Shown here one piece after another: positions 35,408 through 44,013 of a stretch of 64,000 nucleotides of DNA. The translations under genes and the position numbers were made by a program. The notes below the pieces were generated by a model. The model was not told where the DNA came from. It worked only from the letters and a program-made list of their open reading frames with translations, and made no database searches. Numbering within the stretch: position 1 is the first letter of the stretch; every line of letters begins with the position of its first letter. Source of the DNA: Prochloron sp965198675 (lineage in GTDB: Bacteria; Cyanobacteriota; Cyanobacteriia; Cyanobacteriales; Prochloraceae); the NCBI GenBank assembly GCA_965198675.1, contig OZ240666.1:248001-312000 (forward strand), given 5' to 3'.

Positions 35408-36166
35408 ATGACCATTTCGGCAGCGACCCGATTTATATACCCAGAAGCGGACGAAAAACCCTTGGCTGATAATACCATCCAATTTCGCTTGATTACTACT
35501 ATACAAGGAAGAATCGACGCTCTATTTGCTGATAATCCCAATGTTTTTGTGGCTGGGGACTTGTTGTGGTATCCTGTAGAAGGGGAACCCTCGACAAAAC
35601 AAGCTCCCGACGTAATGGTAGTATTTGGTAGACCGAAAAGGGACCGCCGTTCCTACAAACAATGGGAAGAAGAGAATATACCACCCCAGGTAGTATTTGA
35701 AATTGCTTCTATAAGTAATACCAGAAAAGAGTTAGAAGGGACCAAACTTGAATTCTATGAGCGTTACGGAGTAGAAGAATACTATATCTTCGATCCAGAT
35801 AGAGGTTCATTGAAGGGTTGGTTACGTCGATTCGGCGCAATAAGGTCTATTTCGGAAATGCAGGGGTGGATAAGTCCCCGTTTAAAGGTTCGCTTTCAAG
35901 TATCAGAAGGTACACTTCAATTATATCGTCCCGACGGGGAAGTCTTTGGGACTTATTTGGAGATAATGGCGAAATCGGACCGAGAAAGAAAACGGGCTGA
36001 ACAAGCTGAACGAGAAAAGTATCTAATCCAACAGGAACGAGATGTTTTAGCCGCCGAACAGCGAAAATCAGTTATCCGTTTATTGGAAATGGGTTTGACT
36101 GATGAGCAAGTTGCATTAGCGTTGGGTTTATCTGTAGAATTTGTGAGGGAGATAGCTTCAGTCTGA
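35408..36166 (+). CDS. Uma2-family (DUF820) putative endonuclease
   Basis: A 252-residue protein of the Uma2 family, expanded in cyanobacteria and predicted to have a PD-(D/E)XK nuclease fold. The fold's motif is visible as QAPDVMVVFG (aspartate) followed by QVVFEIAS with a downstream lysine in KLEFYERYGVEEYYIFDP. The C-terminal 60 residues form a charged helix (KSDRERKRAEQAE) and a small helix-turn-helix-like end (MGLTDEQVALALGLSVEFV). Biological role is not established for the family. Confidence 0.85.
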   Translation: MTISAATRFIYPEADEKPLADNTIQFRLITTIQGRIDALFADNPNVFVAGDLLWYPVEGEPSTKQAPDVMVVFGRPKRDRRSYKQWEEENIPPQVVFEIASISNTRKELEGTKLEFYERYGVEEYYIFDPDRGSLKGWLRRFGAIRSISEMQGWISPRLKVRFQVSEGTLQLYRPDGEVFGTYLEIMAKSDRERKRAEQAEREKYLIQQERDVLAAEQRKSVIRLLEMGLTDEQVALALGLSVEFVREIASV

Positions 36167-36266
36167 TAAGAAGCTGGTGCGTTGCCTGGAAAAGCCTACT
36201 ACTGGTCCCATGTGGTGGGCAATGCCCACCCTACGGCTGTGACAATCAAAATGTACGTTAAGTTAA

Positions 36267-36473
36267 TTAGGCACGAGTTTGTAAATGCTTTGCCAGTAAC
36301 TCACGAACAGCAGGGACTAACTCCCTAGGAATTTCCATGATTGTTTGGGTCTGATCTTCCAATGTCGTCTCATCTTCTGTCACCGCCTCATCTTCTGTCT
36401 GTTCATCATAATGAGTGATGACTCTCTCCACTCGTTGAACATTCCAACCAGTAGGAAATTGGCTCTGGTTCAT
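36267..36473 (-). CDS. Small acidic protein, putative antitoxin partner
   Basis: A 68-residue protein with an acidic middle (EQTEDEAVTEDETTLEDQ) and a C-terminal helix ending PRELVPAVRELLAKHLQTRA. Its start overlaps the end of the upstream DUF4258-like gene by four bases (ATGA), the arrangement of toxin-antitoxin pairs. No DNA-binding motif is recognised. The role is inferred from pairing only. Confidence 0.55.
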   Translation of the reverse strand: MNQSQFPTGWNVQRVERVITHYDEQTEDEAVTEDETTLEDQTQTIMEIPRELVPAVRELLAKHLQTRA

Positions 36474-36760
36474 CTTCTTTTACCTCCTTTGCATCGGCGT
36501 CTTCGATATGCGGTTAAGGGTTTGCCCCTCAGTTCATAAGCGGTAATCACGAAAATACCATCCGGTTCAGGATCCCAGATGTAAATCACTCGTAAATATC
36601 GTCCTCCTTGTGTTTGTCCAATAGCCACTCTTGCACCATTATAGCCTGGTCGATCTTCACCAGGATTTCGCAACACATCCTCTACTTCATTTTCATCAAC
36701 TTCATGGTTATAAATGTGAGGTACACCTGTTTCTGGGTCAATATAGAAACGTATATTCAT
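36470..36760 (-). CDS. DUF4258/BrnT-like putative toxin
   Basis: A 96-residue basic protein. MNIRFYIDPETGVPHIYNH, EVEDVLRNPGEDRPG, RVAIGQTQGGRYLRVIYI and FVITAYELRGKPLTAYRRR resemble the small RelE/BrnT-like fold annotated as DUF4258. The basic C-terminus (YRRRRCKGGKRR) suits RNA binding. It overlaps the acidic gene downstream. The toxin reading is inference from family and operon. Confidence 0.6.
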   Translation of the reverse strand: MNIRFYIDPETGVPHIYNHEVDENEVEDVLRNPGEDRPGYNGARVAIGQTQGGRYLRVIYIWDPEPDGIFVITAYELRGKPLTAYRRRRCKGGKRR

Positions 36761-36772
36761 ACTAATTACAGC

Positions 36773-37009
36773 TTATACTACTGACATGGTAATTTTTTCA
36801 GCACAGACCACTTTAATCCAATCCTGACGATCAATATGAAATAGTTGACACTCTGCATTAATACTGTGCAGTAACTCCAAAGGAATTGTAATATTAATTT
36901 GTTGCTTTGCTTGAAAATGACCTGTGAAATGCTCGAACACATCTGCTCCTAAATGAGCTTGATGAGCAATTTCCTCAATATCTTTAATCTCAGTAGATTT
37001 GCTGCTCAT
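36773..37009 (-). CDS. CopG-type antitoxin-like protein (orphan copy, altered end)
   Basis: About 78 residues from the conserved start MSSKSTEIKDIEE. The middle (GHFQAKQQINITIPLELLHSI) has the short strand plus helix typical of ribbon-helix-helix antitoxins, then HIDRQDWIKVVCAEKI. It is nearly identical in DNA to 38665-38910, but the C-terminal ending is TMSVV rather than REIQASRS and no BrnT-like toxin accompanies it. It looks like a duplicated antitoxin that lost its 3' end. Confidence 0.6.
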   Translation of the reverse strand: MSSKSTEIKDIEEIAHQAHLGADVFEHFTGHFQAKQQINITIPLELLHSINAECQLFHIDRQDWIKVVCAEKITMSVV

Positions 37010-37170
37010 AGTTTCTGCACTCCTGTTTCGTTGCTCTGCACTATTCATGATTACTGGCTCTGTATACTCAAAACTGTTGTGATAATCGTAGGTTGGGTTG
37101 AGGCAACGAAACTCAACAGTCCAGGATATTTGTGTTGGGTTTCGCTATCGCTCTACCCAACCTACTCAAG

Positions 37171-37404
37171 CTAAAGTGCTTCCCTACAATAAGGACAATA
37201 AAGTGGTTCCCTACAATAAGGACAATATTGAGGTTGCGGTCTTGATGCTGGCCCAACATCGCATCCATGTATCTCCTCAGGTGCTTCTTCCGCATAGGAA
37301 CCATCTTGGCGGGTTGGGGTACCGATAAAGTGAGCTATCTCTGCTTGTTCACTAGGTGTAAGCCGATTAAACCACTCTAAAAAAGTGTTTAGTACTTGGC
37401 TCAT
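37171..37404 (-). CDS. Small zinc-ribbon-like protein with duplicated CPYCRE motif
   Basis: A 77-residue reading: a helical N-terminus MSQVLNTFLEWFNRLTPSEQ is followed by a tail with two copies of YCPYCRE (CPYCREPLYCPYCREAL), encoded by a duplicated CCCTACAATAAGGACAATA DNA unit. A related fragment lies at about 39240-39345. The doubled CxxC could bind zinc, or the tail may be a repeat read through. Moderate coding support only. Confidence 0.4.
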   Translation of the reverse strand: MSQVLNTFLEWFNRLTPSEQAEIAHFIGTPTRQDGSYAEEAPEEIHGCDVGPASRPQPQYCPYCREPLYCPYCREAL

Positions 37405-37477
37405 ATATTGCTCCTTGATATTGTGTAATTTACCACAAGCTTACATTCGCTTATCTTAGCACTCAATTAGTTTTTTG

Positions 37478-38053
37478 TTAGACTGGAGTGCCACCACAAA
37501 GCTGACACGTTCCCGGAGTGAATTTCCAAGGATCAGCTCCACACTGAGGACAAGGGGTAGAAGTACCAGGAATGAACTTTTTGAGTACCTCTCTGTATAC
37601 TTCTTGCCTATCAACTTCTTTTAGGTTAGACAGTAAAGTCTCATCCTCATTATCAACATCTATAACACGTCTCTGAAACTGCTCAACAACTTCACGACTA
37701 GCAGTTTGGCTTTCCAAAAGCCTATCCGCCTCATAAGAAATATCTCTATTACGCCGTGACATAGTGGTATGTCTAATTTCACGTTCTTGCCACTTATTAG
37801 TGAGTTTGAGAATTGCCAGTACTAACAAAATTCCTGCTAAAATCTCACCAATACCATCAATAAAACTTGCCAGGAATGTGCCCTTTGCCAAGAATCGAGG
37901 AATAAGATAAAATACTGACACGGCTAAGGTTAGGGAGTCAATAAGCTGATTTTTCTGTTGAAGTTTACGAATTTCTTTTCTGTGTAGCTCAATTGCAACT
38001 AGTGCATTAAACTTGTGCTGTCGGATAGTATCTAGATCTCTTTCGTTAAGCAT
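37478..38053 (-). CDS. Mobilome CxxCx(11)CxxC protein, SLATT-like membrane effector
   Basis: A 191-residue protein. A basic helix (10-38) leads to two hydrophobic helices (about 39-57 and 63-84), then a second helix (EREIRHTTMSRRNRDISYEADRLL) and a linker. The C-terminal zinc ribbon has C168-x2-C171-x11-C183-x2-C186. This helix-TM-TM-helix order is that of SLATT proteins, predicted pore-forming effectors in nucleotide-signalled defence systems. The Cys pattern matches the group named mobilome CxxCx(11)CxxC. No nucleotide cyclase or SLOG partner is adjacent. A remnant group II intron begins 31 bases upstream of its start codon, on the other strand. Confidence 0.65.
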   Translation of the reverse strand: MLNERDLDTIRQHKFNALVAIELHRKEIRKLQQKNQLIDSLTLAVSVFYLIPRFLAKGTFLASFIDGIGEILAGILLVLAILKLTNKWQEREIRHTTMSRRNRDISYEADRLLESQTASREVVEQFQRRVIDVDNEDETLLSNLKEVDRQEVYREVLKKFIPGTSTPCPQCGADPWKFTPGTCQLCGGTPV

Positions 38054-38083
38054 TGAAATCTCAGCTAGACAATCTTATATTTA

Positions 38084-38471
38084 GTGCGGCTCGTTCCCTG
38101 TGAAAGCTGCGGCGTAGGCCAAACATAAGCAGGGGCTTGGTTTCGGGACATCGGGACTGTCATTTAAGCCGCCGAAAGGGGCTGAAAACAGAACTCCGAG
38201 TCAATGCCTGAACGCTAGACCCGCAAGGGAAAGACGAGGGAAATTAGGAAAACCAAGATGGAATTCCGAAACCCTAAGGTAATGATAACCGAACCTTGAC
38301 AACTGAATGAACTATGAGAGTGAGGACACGGTCAGGAATCGTGAAACCATAAAGGACGGACTCGTAAAGCGCGCTGTGAAGGCACAGAGACACCTGAGCC
38401 GGATGAGGTGAAAGTCTCAAGTCCGGTTCGTAAGAGAGGGGCGAGATGGTAACACCTCCCTCGACTCTAAT
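38084..38471 (+). ncRNA. Miniature group II intron remnant (388 bp)
   Basis: Begins GTGCGGCTCGTTCCCTGTGA, a canonical group II 5' end, and ends in TCGACTCTAAT with the AY terminus. Domain V is at 38396-38429 (GAGCCGGATGAGG, GAAAG loop, CTCAAGTCCGGTTC). A domain VI hairpin follows with the GGGGCGAGATGGTAACACC segment. Domain I is shortened and domains II-IV are absent or minimal, so an internal deletion has removed any maturase gene. It shares ends with the intron at 12295-13343 and lies between genes. Confidence 0.82.
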
Positions 38472-38664
38472 AATATTAACTCATAAGATGTGGAGTATGA
38501 GTCTTGGGATAGGGTGAGGGCAGATCTGGCAGAACTGCCGTAACCACCTTCCCATAGTCCACTTGTGTAGGGGCACGACAATTTTAAGCTGGGTGGGTCA
38601 GCAACTTACCCCCTACACTACTGACATGGGAGGTTAATTATAACGCGCCAGAATTAAACAGCTT

Positions 38665-38910
38665 TTAAGATCTACTAGCTTGAATCTCACGAATTTTTTC
38701 AGCACAGACCACTTTAATCCAATTCTGACGATCAATATGAAGTAGTTGACACTCTGCATCAATACTGTGCAGTAACTCCAAAGGAATTGTAATATTAATT
38801 TGTTGCTTTGCTTGAAAATGACCTGTGAAATGTTCGGACACATCTGCTCCTAAATGAGCTTGATGAGCAATTTCCTCAATATCTTTAATCTCAGTAGATT
38901 TGCTGCTCAT
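38665..38910 (-). CDS. CopG-type antitoxin, partner of BrnT-like toxin
   Basis: About 81 residues from MSSKSTEIKDIEE; strand/helix pattern QINITIPLELLHSIDAECQ as in ribbon-helix-helix antitoxins. Its start lies inside the last codons of the BrnT-like gene (20-base overlap), giving toxin-antitoxin order as in brnTA. A near-identical copy without a toxin is at 36773-37009. Confidence 0.65.
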   Translation of the reverse strand: MSSKSTEIKDIEEIAHQAHLGADVSEHFTGHFQAKQQINITIPLELLHSIDAECQLLHIDRQNWIKVVCAEKIREIQASRS

Positions 38911-39166
38911 AGTTTCTGCACTCCTGTTTCGTTGATCTCCACGCTGTGACAATCCAAATGTACTTCCCTAATTCATCGACTCGATATTCGACAATGAATG
39001 TTATCAATTTTTCATCCACAAAACCAATAATTCGATATTGTTCTGGTAACTCAGAACGTTGGTCTTCAAGATAGGGAATGTAGAGCAAATCATTCAACTG
39101 ACCAAAGTCAATGTCACGTTTTGCCAAAACTCGCTGTCGTTTTGCTTCATCCCATCGAACACGCAT
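38891..39166 (-). CDS. BrnT family toxin
   Basis: A 91-residue RelE-like protein with the BrnT pattern. VRWDEAKRQRVLAKRDIDFGQL (WDExK...N/xxKHxIxF) is followed by YLEDQRSELPEQYRIIGFVDEKLITFIVEYR and a C-terminal VTAWRSTKQECRNYEQQ. BrnT toxins are ribonucleases restrained by BrnA; here the antitoxin is CopG-like and overlaps the 3' end. Confidence 0.75.
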   Translation of the reverse strand: MRVRWDEAKRQRVLAKRDIDFGQLNDLLYIPYLEDQRSELPEQYRIIGFVDEKLITFIVEYRVDELGKYIWIVTAWRSTKQECRNYEQQIY

Positions 39167-39239
39167 CAGATAAATGAAATAGTTATACAGTAGTACTTTT
39201 GTCCTTTTTATGCTATCTCATTTTTCCGTAAACCTGAAT

Positions 39240-39350
39240 TAGTTCCCTTCGCGCTGCCAGTGCACCAATAAATTCAAAGTGGTTTCCCGCAATAAGGACA
39301 ATAGTGAGATGGCAGTATTGGTGCTGATCCAGCATTCACACCATCCCGGT
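39240..39350. repeat. Decayed copy of the CPYCRE repeat segment
   Basis: In the gap 39167-39452, the stretch AAGTGGTTTCCCGCAATAAG and the following GATCCAGCATTCACACCATC correspond to 37200-37270 (AAGTGGTTCCCTACAATAAG and GGCCCAACATCGCATCCAT) with many substitutions. This indicates that a segment larger than the antitoxin gene was duplicated. No gene is seen in the gap. Confidence 0.5.
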
Positions 39351-39452
39351 TCACCGTCTTACCCTTGAAACAATTTTTTCCAGAATAAAGCCAGATCTGC
39401 GTGCTGATGGATAATAGTTAATTAATCACGAAAAACGAACAACCAACCATCA

Positions 39453-40652
39453 ATGTCAAACTCTGAGGTTATCAGCCAAGAAGTCGCTCAACTGTACAAT
39501 ACCTATCCTTTCCCTCCCGATCCCCTCCTCGACGAACCCCCTCCCGGATATAACTGGCGCTGGAGTTGGTTGGCGGCTTATAATTTTTGCACCGGACAAA
39601 AACCGCCGTCGGAAGAGATCCGCATTTTAGATGCTGGGTGCGGTACGGGGGTAGGGACAGAATACCTGATTCATCTCAATCCATCAGCAGAAATAGTGGG
39701 GGTGGATCTGAGTGAGGGTGCTCTAGCAATGGCGCAGGAACGCTGTCATCGTTCGGGAGTGGCTTCTTCCCACAAACGGAAGCTAGAATTTCATCAGCTT
39801 AACCTGGAAGAAGCCGATAAACTCCCCGGTCAGTTCCAGTTAATTAACTGTGTGGGGGTGCTCCACCATATGGCTAACCCCCATTTGGGAATTAAGTCTT
39901 TAGCTGCTAAGTTAGCTCCAGGGGGTTTGATGCATATTTTTGTCTATGCAGAGTTGGGACGGTTTGAAATTAGGCTGGTTCAGGAGGCGATCGCCCTTCT
40001 GCAAGGGTCCAAGCGAGGGGATTATCAAGACGGGGTCAAGGTTGGTCGTGAGTTATTTGCTAACTTACCTGAGAACAATCGGCTGGTAAAACGGGACAAG
40101 GAAAGGTGGGCGTTAGAGAATCATCGGGATGGCTATTTTGCCGATATGTACGTCCATCCTCAAGAAATTGATTACAATATCCACTCCGTTTTCGAGTTGA
40201 TAGATGCTTCGGGCTTGGATTTCGTGGGTTTTTCCAATCCTGGGTATTGGGATTTGTCCCGATTGGTGGGGAAATCTCCAGAGTTGTTAGCCAGAGCGAA
40301 AGATTTGTCCCAGCGCAATCGCTATCGTCTCATCGAACTTCTGGATCCAGAAATCACCCATTACGAGTTTTTCTTGACTCGTCCTCCCTTACCGCAAGCG
40401 GATTGGTCAAATGACAAGGTTCTTGGAGCTGCTTTTGGTCAACTCAATCCTTGTATCCAGGGTTGGCCGAGCCGTGCTATCTTGAACTACGACTACCAAA
40501 TCGTCAATTTATCGGAGGCAGAATTTCAATTCCTGGAAGCAATCACGGAAAATTCTGGCCAACTAAACCTAGGAGAGATTTTAGCTCAGACCCCCCTAGA
40601 GCTGGAAAAAGTGCGATCGCTGCAACAAAAACAGCTCATCATCCTATCCTAG
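39453..40652 (+). CDS. Class I SAM-dependent methyltransferase
   Basis: A 399-residue protein. SAM-binding motif I is ILDAGCGTGVGTEYL, motif II is IVGVDLSEGALAMA, and FQLINCVGVLHHMANPHLGI is the post-II/III region. A second domain of about 180 residues (from GRFEIRLVQEAI) carries QEIDYNIHSVFELIDASGLDFVGF. Related proteins occur upstream of the ATP synthase operon in other cyanobacteria by my recollection. The substrate is unknown. A 159-base gap separates it from atpI. Confidence 0.8.
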   Translation: MSNSEVISQEVAQLYNTYPFPPDPLLDEPPPGYNWRWSWLAAYNFCTGQKPPSEEIRILDAGCGTGVGTEYLIHLNPSAEIVGVDLSEGALAMAQERCHRSGVASSHKRKLEFHQLNLEEADKLPGQFQLINCVGVLHHMANPHLGIKSLAAKLAPGGLMHIFVYAELGRFEIRLVQEAIALLQGSKRGDYQDGVKVGRELFANLPENNRLVKRDKERWALENHRDGYFADMYVHPQEIDYNIHSVFELIDASGLDFVGFSNPGYWDLSRLVGKSPELLARAKDLSQRNRYRLIELLDPEITHYEFFLTRPPLPQADWSNDKVLGAAFGQLNPCIQGWPSRAILNYDYQIVNLSEAEFQFLEAITENSGQLNLGEILAQTPLELEKVRSLQQKQLIILS

Positions 40653-40811
40653 GTTGCTCAAAATTGAATTTATATTTTTTTAATTTTTGTAACTTTTCCA
40701 TGATATGATTCCTTGTGGAGGGTTTTGAGGTACTTCGGTGGCCTTTGAACCTAACCCATACACCAATAACTTACACAAAATAGTAGGCTAACTTAGTTAG
40801 TACATTTAAGT

Positions 40812-41222
40812 GTGGTAACTCAGTCTAACAAATCTCTCGAACCAAAAGCATCACCGATGCAAGAGTATTATCAACTGCAAAAAACATTGTTGTTGGTAAC
40901 TCTAGCAATAACTGTGATAATTTTTGTCTCAGTCTGGGGGACTTTTTCTCTGAAAACTGCTCTAAATTACTTGTTGGGAGCGGTTGTGGGTATGGTTTAC
41001 TTGAGCATGTTAGGAAAGGATGTGGAGCAAATAGGTCAGGAAAACCAGACTGTGGGATTCCCGAAAAGAATGGGGCTTTTTGTTGCCTTAATCATTACGG
41101 CAAGTCTGTGGCAAGAATTACATATTTTGCCTGTATTTCTGGGATTTATGACCTTTAAAGCCAGCTTCTTCATCTATATATTGCCAACAACCCTTATGCT
41201 AAACAAAAGAAAAGGAGATTAA
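40812..41222 (+). CDS. atpI: ATP synthase subunit I (Atp1)
   Basis: A 136-residue membrane protein starting with GTG, with four hydrophobic segments (about 28-45, 50-66, 85-103, 110-125). It is the first gene of the F1Fo operon, as usual in cyanobacteria; the protein helps assemble the c-ring and is not part of the mature enzyme. Sequence conservation in this family is low, so position and topology carry the call. Confidence 0.88.
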   Translation: MVTQSNKSLEPKASPMQEYYQLQKTLLLVTLAITVIIFVSVWGTFSLKTALNYLLGAVVGMVYLSMLGKDVEQIGQENQTVGFPKRMGLFVALIITASLWQELHILPVFLGFMTFKASFFIYILPTTLMLNKRKGD

Positions 41223-41282
41223 TCAAATAAGTGCTCAAGGTGTGCGAAAATTGTTGCGACGGTTTTGGGGAAATATCACGGA

Positions 41283-42038
41283 ATGGAAATTCTAGATAGT
41301 TTAAGAGTTTTGAATTATTTTCCCCTTGCTGAATTAGAAGTAGGTCAGCATTTTTACTGGGAAATTGGCAACTTCACCATTCATGGTCAGGTTTTTCTGA
41401 CCTCCTGGTTTGTAATTGCCCTCTTGGTAGTAGCATCTCTGGCTGCTACGAGAAACGTTCAGAGAGTTCCCAGGGGTATCCAAAATGTGATGGAATATGC
41501 CCTCGAATTCATTCGGGACTTGACCAAAAACCAGCTCGGTGAGAAAGAATACCGTCCCTGGGTGCCATTTATTGGTACGTTATTCTTGTTTATCTTCGTG
41601 TCTAATTGGTCCGGTGCTCTCTTACCTTGGAAGTTAATCCATCTTCCAGAAGGGGAACTAGCCGCTCCTACCAATGATATTAATACGACGGTAGCCTTGG
41701 CATTGCTCACTTCTCTTGCCTACTTTTATGCAGGTTTCAAGAAGAAGGGTTTGGGATACTTTGCCAAGTATATCGAACCGACTCCGATTCTACTGCCCAT
41801 CGCGATTTTAGAAGATTTCACTAAGCCTCTTTCCCTCAGTTTCCGTCTCTTTGGTAATATTTTGGCGGATGAACTGGTAGTAGGGGTATTAGTGCTGCTG
41901 GTGCCGCTGTTTGTACCTTTGCCTGTCATGGCTCTAGGTTTGTTTACCAGTGCGATCCAAGCTCTCGTGTTTGCCACCTTAGCAGGGGCATATATTCACG
42001 AGGCACTTGAGGGGCACGGTGAAGAAGGACATGAGTAA
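41283..42038 (+). CDS. atpB: ATP synthase subunit a
   Basis: A 251-residue Fo subunit. I start at ATG 41283 (MEILDSLRVLNYFPLAELEV); an upstream TTG would add six residues. The essential arginine occurs in LSFRLFGNILADELVVGVL and the late helix is FTSAIQALVFATLAGAYIHEAL. It forms the proton half-channels facing the c-ring. The gene is followed after 74 bases by atpE. Confidence 0.95.
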   Translation: MEILDSLRVLNYFPLAELEVGQHFYWEIGNFTIHGQVFLTSWFVIALLVVASLAATRNVQRVPRGIQNVMEYALEFIRDLTKNQLGEKEYRPWVPFIGTLFLFIFVSNWSGALLPWKLIHLPEGELAAPTNDINTTVALALLTSLAYFYAGFKKKGLGYFAKYIEPTPILLPIAILEDFTKPLSLSFRLFGNILADELVVGVLVLLVPLFVPLPVMALGLFTSAIQALVFATLAGAYIHEALEGHGEEGHE

Positions 42039-42112
42039 TCAAAGCGTCTCTGTTCTTTAAGTTCATTCAATTTGTCGTTGTTTTTTTTTAGTTAAAGGTA
42101 GGTACAATCATC

Positions 42113-42361
42113 ATGGATCAGTTAATTCCCGCCGCTTCCGTTATTGCTGCTGCTCTGGCTGTAGGTTTGGCTGCTATCGGTCCTGGTATCGGTCAAGGTA
42201 ACGCTTCAGGTCAAGCTGTGGCTGGTATTGCTCGTCAGCCGGAAGCTGAAGGCAAAATTCGCGGGACTCTGCTGTTAACTCTGGCTTTCATGGAATCTCT
42301 GACTATTTACGGTTTGGTGGTTTCTCTGGTGCTGCTGTTCGCCAACCCCTTTGCTGGCTAA
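42113..42361 (+). CDS. atpE: ATP synthase subunit c
   Basis: An 82-residue helical hairpin. The glycine-rich first helix (GLAAIGPGIGQGNASGQAV) is followed by the ARQPE loop that contacts gamma/epsilon. The proton-binding Glu61 in LAFMESLTIYGL lies on the second helix. Strong codon bias and a clear AGGTAGGT upstream suit its high stoichiometry. Confidence 0.97.
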   Translation: MDQLIPAASVIAAALAVGLAAIGPGIGQGNASGQAVAGIARQPEAEGKIRGTLLLTLAFMESLTIYGLVVSLVLLFANPFAG

Positions 42362-42442
42362 AACCATAATCAAGGATAGAGACGTGGTTTCTGACCATGT
42401 CTCTATTGAATCAGTGTTTAAGATTGGGATCTGGAAGATAAA

Positions 42443-42865
42443 ATGTTTGATTTCGACCTCACTTCGCCGTTAATGGCAGGGCAGTTTCTCTTATTAGTGT
42501 TTCTGCTCAATGCCATTTTCTATAAGCCATTGACGAAAGTGCTTCTTGATCGCAATGATTACATCCTGACAAAGGAAAAAGACGGGCGGCAACGGTTAGC
42601 TAAGGCTGAAGCATTGGCTCAACAATACGAAGAGCAATTAGCCGGTGCCCGGAAACAGTCGGTGGAAGTCATTGCCAATGCTCAGGCTGAGGCTAAAAAA
42701 ATTGCTGACGAACAAATCGCTGCGGCGCAAAAAGAGGCCATCGCTCAAAGAGAACAGGCTACAAAAGAAATAGAGGGTCAAAAGCAAGCAGCAATGCAAG
42801 CACTGGAACAACAAGTAGAGACTCTCAGTAGTCAGATCCTGGCAAAACTAGGGCTAGTCACTTAA
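42443..42865 (+). CDS. atpG: ATP synthase subunit b'
   Basis: A 140-residue stalk subunit with one N-terminal membrane helix (GQFLLLVFLLNAIFY) and a long charged coiled coil. In photosynthetic bacteria two different b-type subunits form the peripheral stalk; this is the shorter, without an N-terminal extension. It lies immediately before atpF with a 15-base gap. Confidence 0.92.
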   Translation: MFDFDLTSPLMAGQFLLLVFLLNAIFYKPLTKVLLDRNDYILTKEKDGRQRLAKAEALAQQYEEQLAGARKQSVEVIANAQAEAKKIADEQIAAAQKEAIAQREQATKEIEGQKQAAMQALEQQVETLSSQILAKLGLVT

Positions 42866-42880
42866 TATTTAGCGGAGATA

Positions 42881-43432
42881 ATGGGGACTTTCTTATTCTT
42901 GGCCACCTATCAATACCTAGTGGCCACTGAGGCAGGTCATGGTGGTTTTGGTCTCAATTTCGATATTTTTGACACCAATATCATCAACCTAGCTATTTTG
43001 GTTTATGTCTTGATCTACTTCGGACGTAAATTCTTGGGCAATACCCTCAATGAACGGAGTCAAAAAATTGCCGGGGCCATTTCTGAAGCTGAAGGACGCC
43101 AGAAGAAGGCGGCGGAGGCTTTGGCAGCCCAACAGCAGAAGTTGACTCGCGCCCAAGAAGAAGCAATACAGATTCGCAAGAGGGCTGAAGACAATGCTCT
43201 GACAGCTAAAGCGGCGATCGCACAGAAAACTGCTGCTGATATTGAGCGGTTAAAGGAAACTGCTGCCAAAGACTTAGGTTCTCAACAGGAAAAAGCCATG
43301 GCTGAGTTGAAACAGCGGGCGATCGCCTTAGCTTTGGGGAGAGTTGAAACTCGACTGAAAGCAGGTTTGAATTCACAGCAACAGCAAGAATTAATTAACC
43401 GCAGCATTGCTAACCTAGGAGGTGGCTCATGA
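42881..43432 (+). CDS. atpF: ATP synthase subunit b
   Basis: A 183-residue second stalk subunit. An N-terminal extension (ATEAGHGGFGLNFDIFDTN) precedes the membrane helix IINLAILVYVLIYFGRKFLG. A heptad-rich helix follows with AEGRQKKAAEALAAQQQKL. The stop overlaps the atpH start by four bases. Confidence 0.94.
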   Translation: MGTFLFLATYQYLVATEAGHGGFGLNFDIFDTNIINLAILVYVLIYFGRKFLGNTLNERSQKIAGAISEAEGRQKKAAEALAAQQQKLTRAQEEAIQIRKRAEDNALTAKAAIAQKTAADIERLKETAAKDLGSQQEKAMAELKQRAIALALGRVETRLKAGLNSQQQQELINRSIANLGGGS

Positions 43433-43983
43433 AAGCAGGTGTGATCAGCGCTGAAATTGTTGAGCCTTATGCACAAGCTTTAATGTCTGTTGCTCAAACG
43501 AATAACCTGACGGAAAAGTTTGGGGAGGATATCCGTTCTTTGGTTTCTTTGGTGGAAGGGAAAGAACTAGGAGACTTTCTCGCCTCGCCTATAGTGAAGG
43601 AAGAGGATAAAAAAGCAGTGCTGCGGCGGATTGTTGGGGGAGGTAATAACCCCTATCTGCTCAATTTCTTGCTGCTTTTGGTGGACAAAGGACGTATCGT
43701 ATTTTTGGCAGGAATTTGTCAAAAATACCTGGAACTATTGCGTCAGCTGAATAAAACAGTTCTGGCTCAAGTAACTTCAGCCACGGAACTCAATCAATCC
43801 CAGCAGCAGTCTGTGGTGGAAAAAGTAAAAGAAATGACCAACGCCCAGGCGGTGGAACTGAAGACGAAAATTGACCCGGATTTAATTGGCGGGGTGATTG
43901 TTAAAGTCGGCTCCCAAGTACTGGATGCCAGTATTAGAGGGCAGTTGCGGCGCATGAGCATTAGCTTGAATAATGCAGCCTAG
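43429..43983 (+). CDS. atpH: ATP synthase subunit delta
   Basis: A 184-residue F1 subunit that joins the peripheral stalk to the alpha subunits. The N-terminal helical domain includes VEPYAQALMSVAQTN; the C-terminal domain has DPDLIGGVIVKVGSQVLDAS. It begins inside the atpF stop (ATGA). Confidence 0.95.
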   Translation: MKAGVISAEIVEPYAQALMSVAQTNNLTEKFGEDIRSLVSLVEGKELGDFLASPIVKEEDKKAVLRRIVGGGNNPYLLNFLLLLVDKGRIVFLAGICQKYLELLRQLNKTVLAQVTSATELNQSQQQSVVEKVKEMTNAQAVELKTKIDPDLIGGVIVKVGSQVLDASIRGQLRRMSISLNNAA

Positions 43984-44013
43984 TTTTTCACTAACAACCA
44001 ACGATTAATTGAC

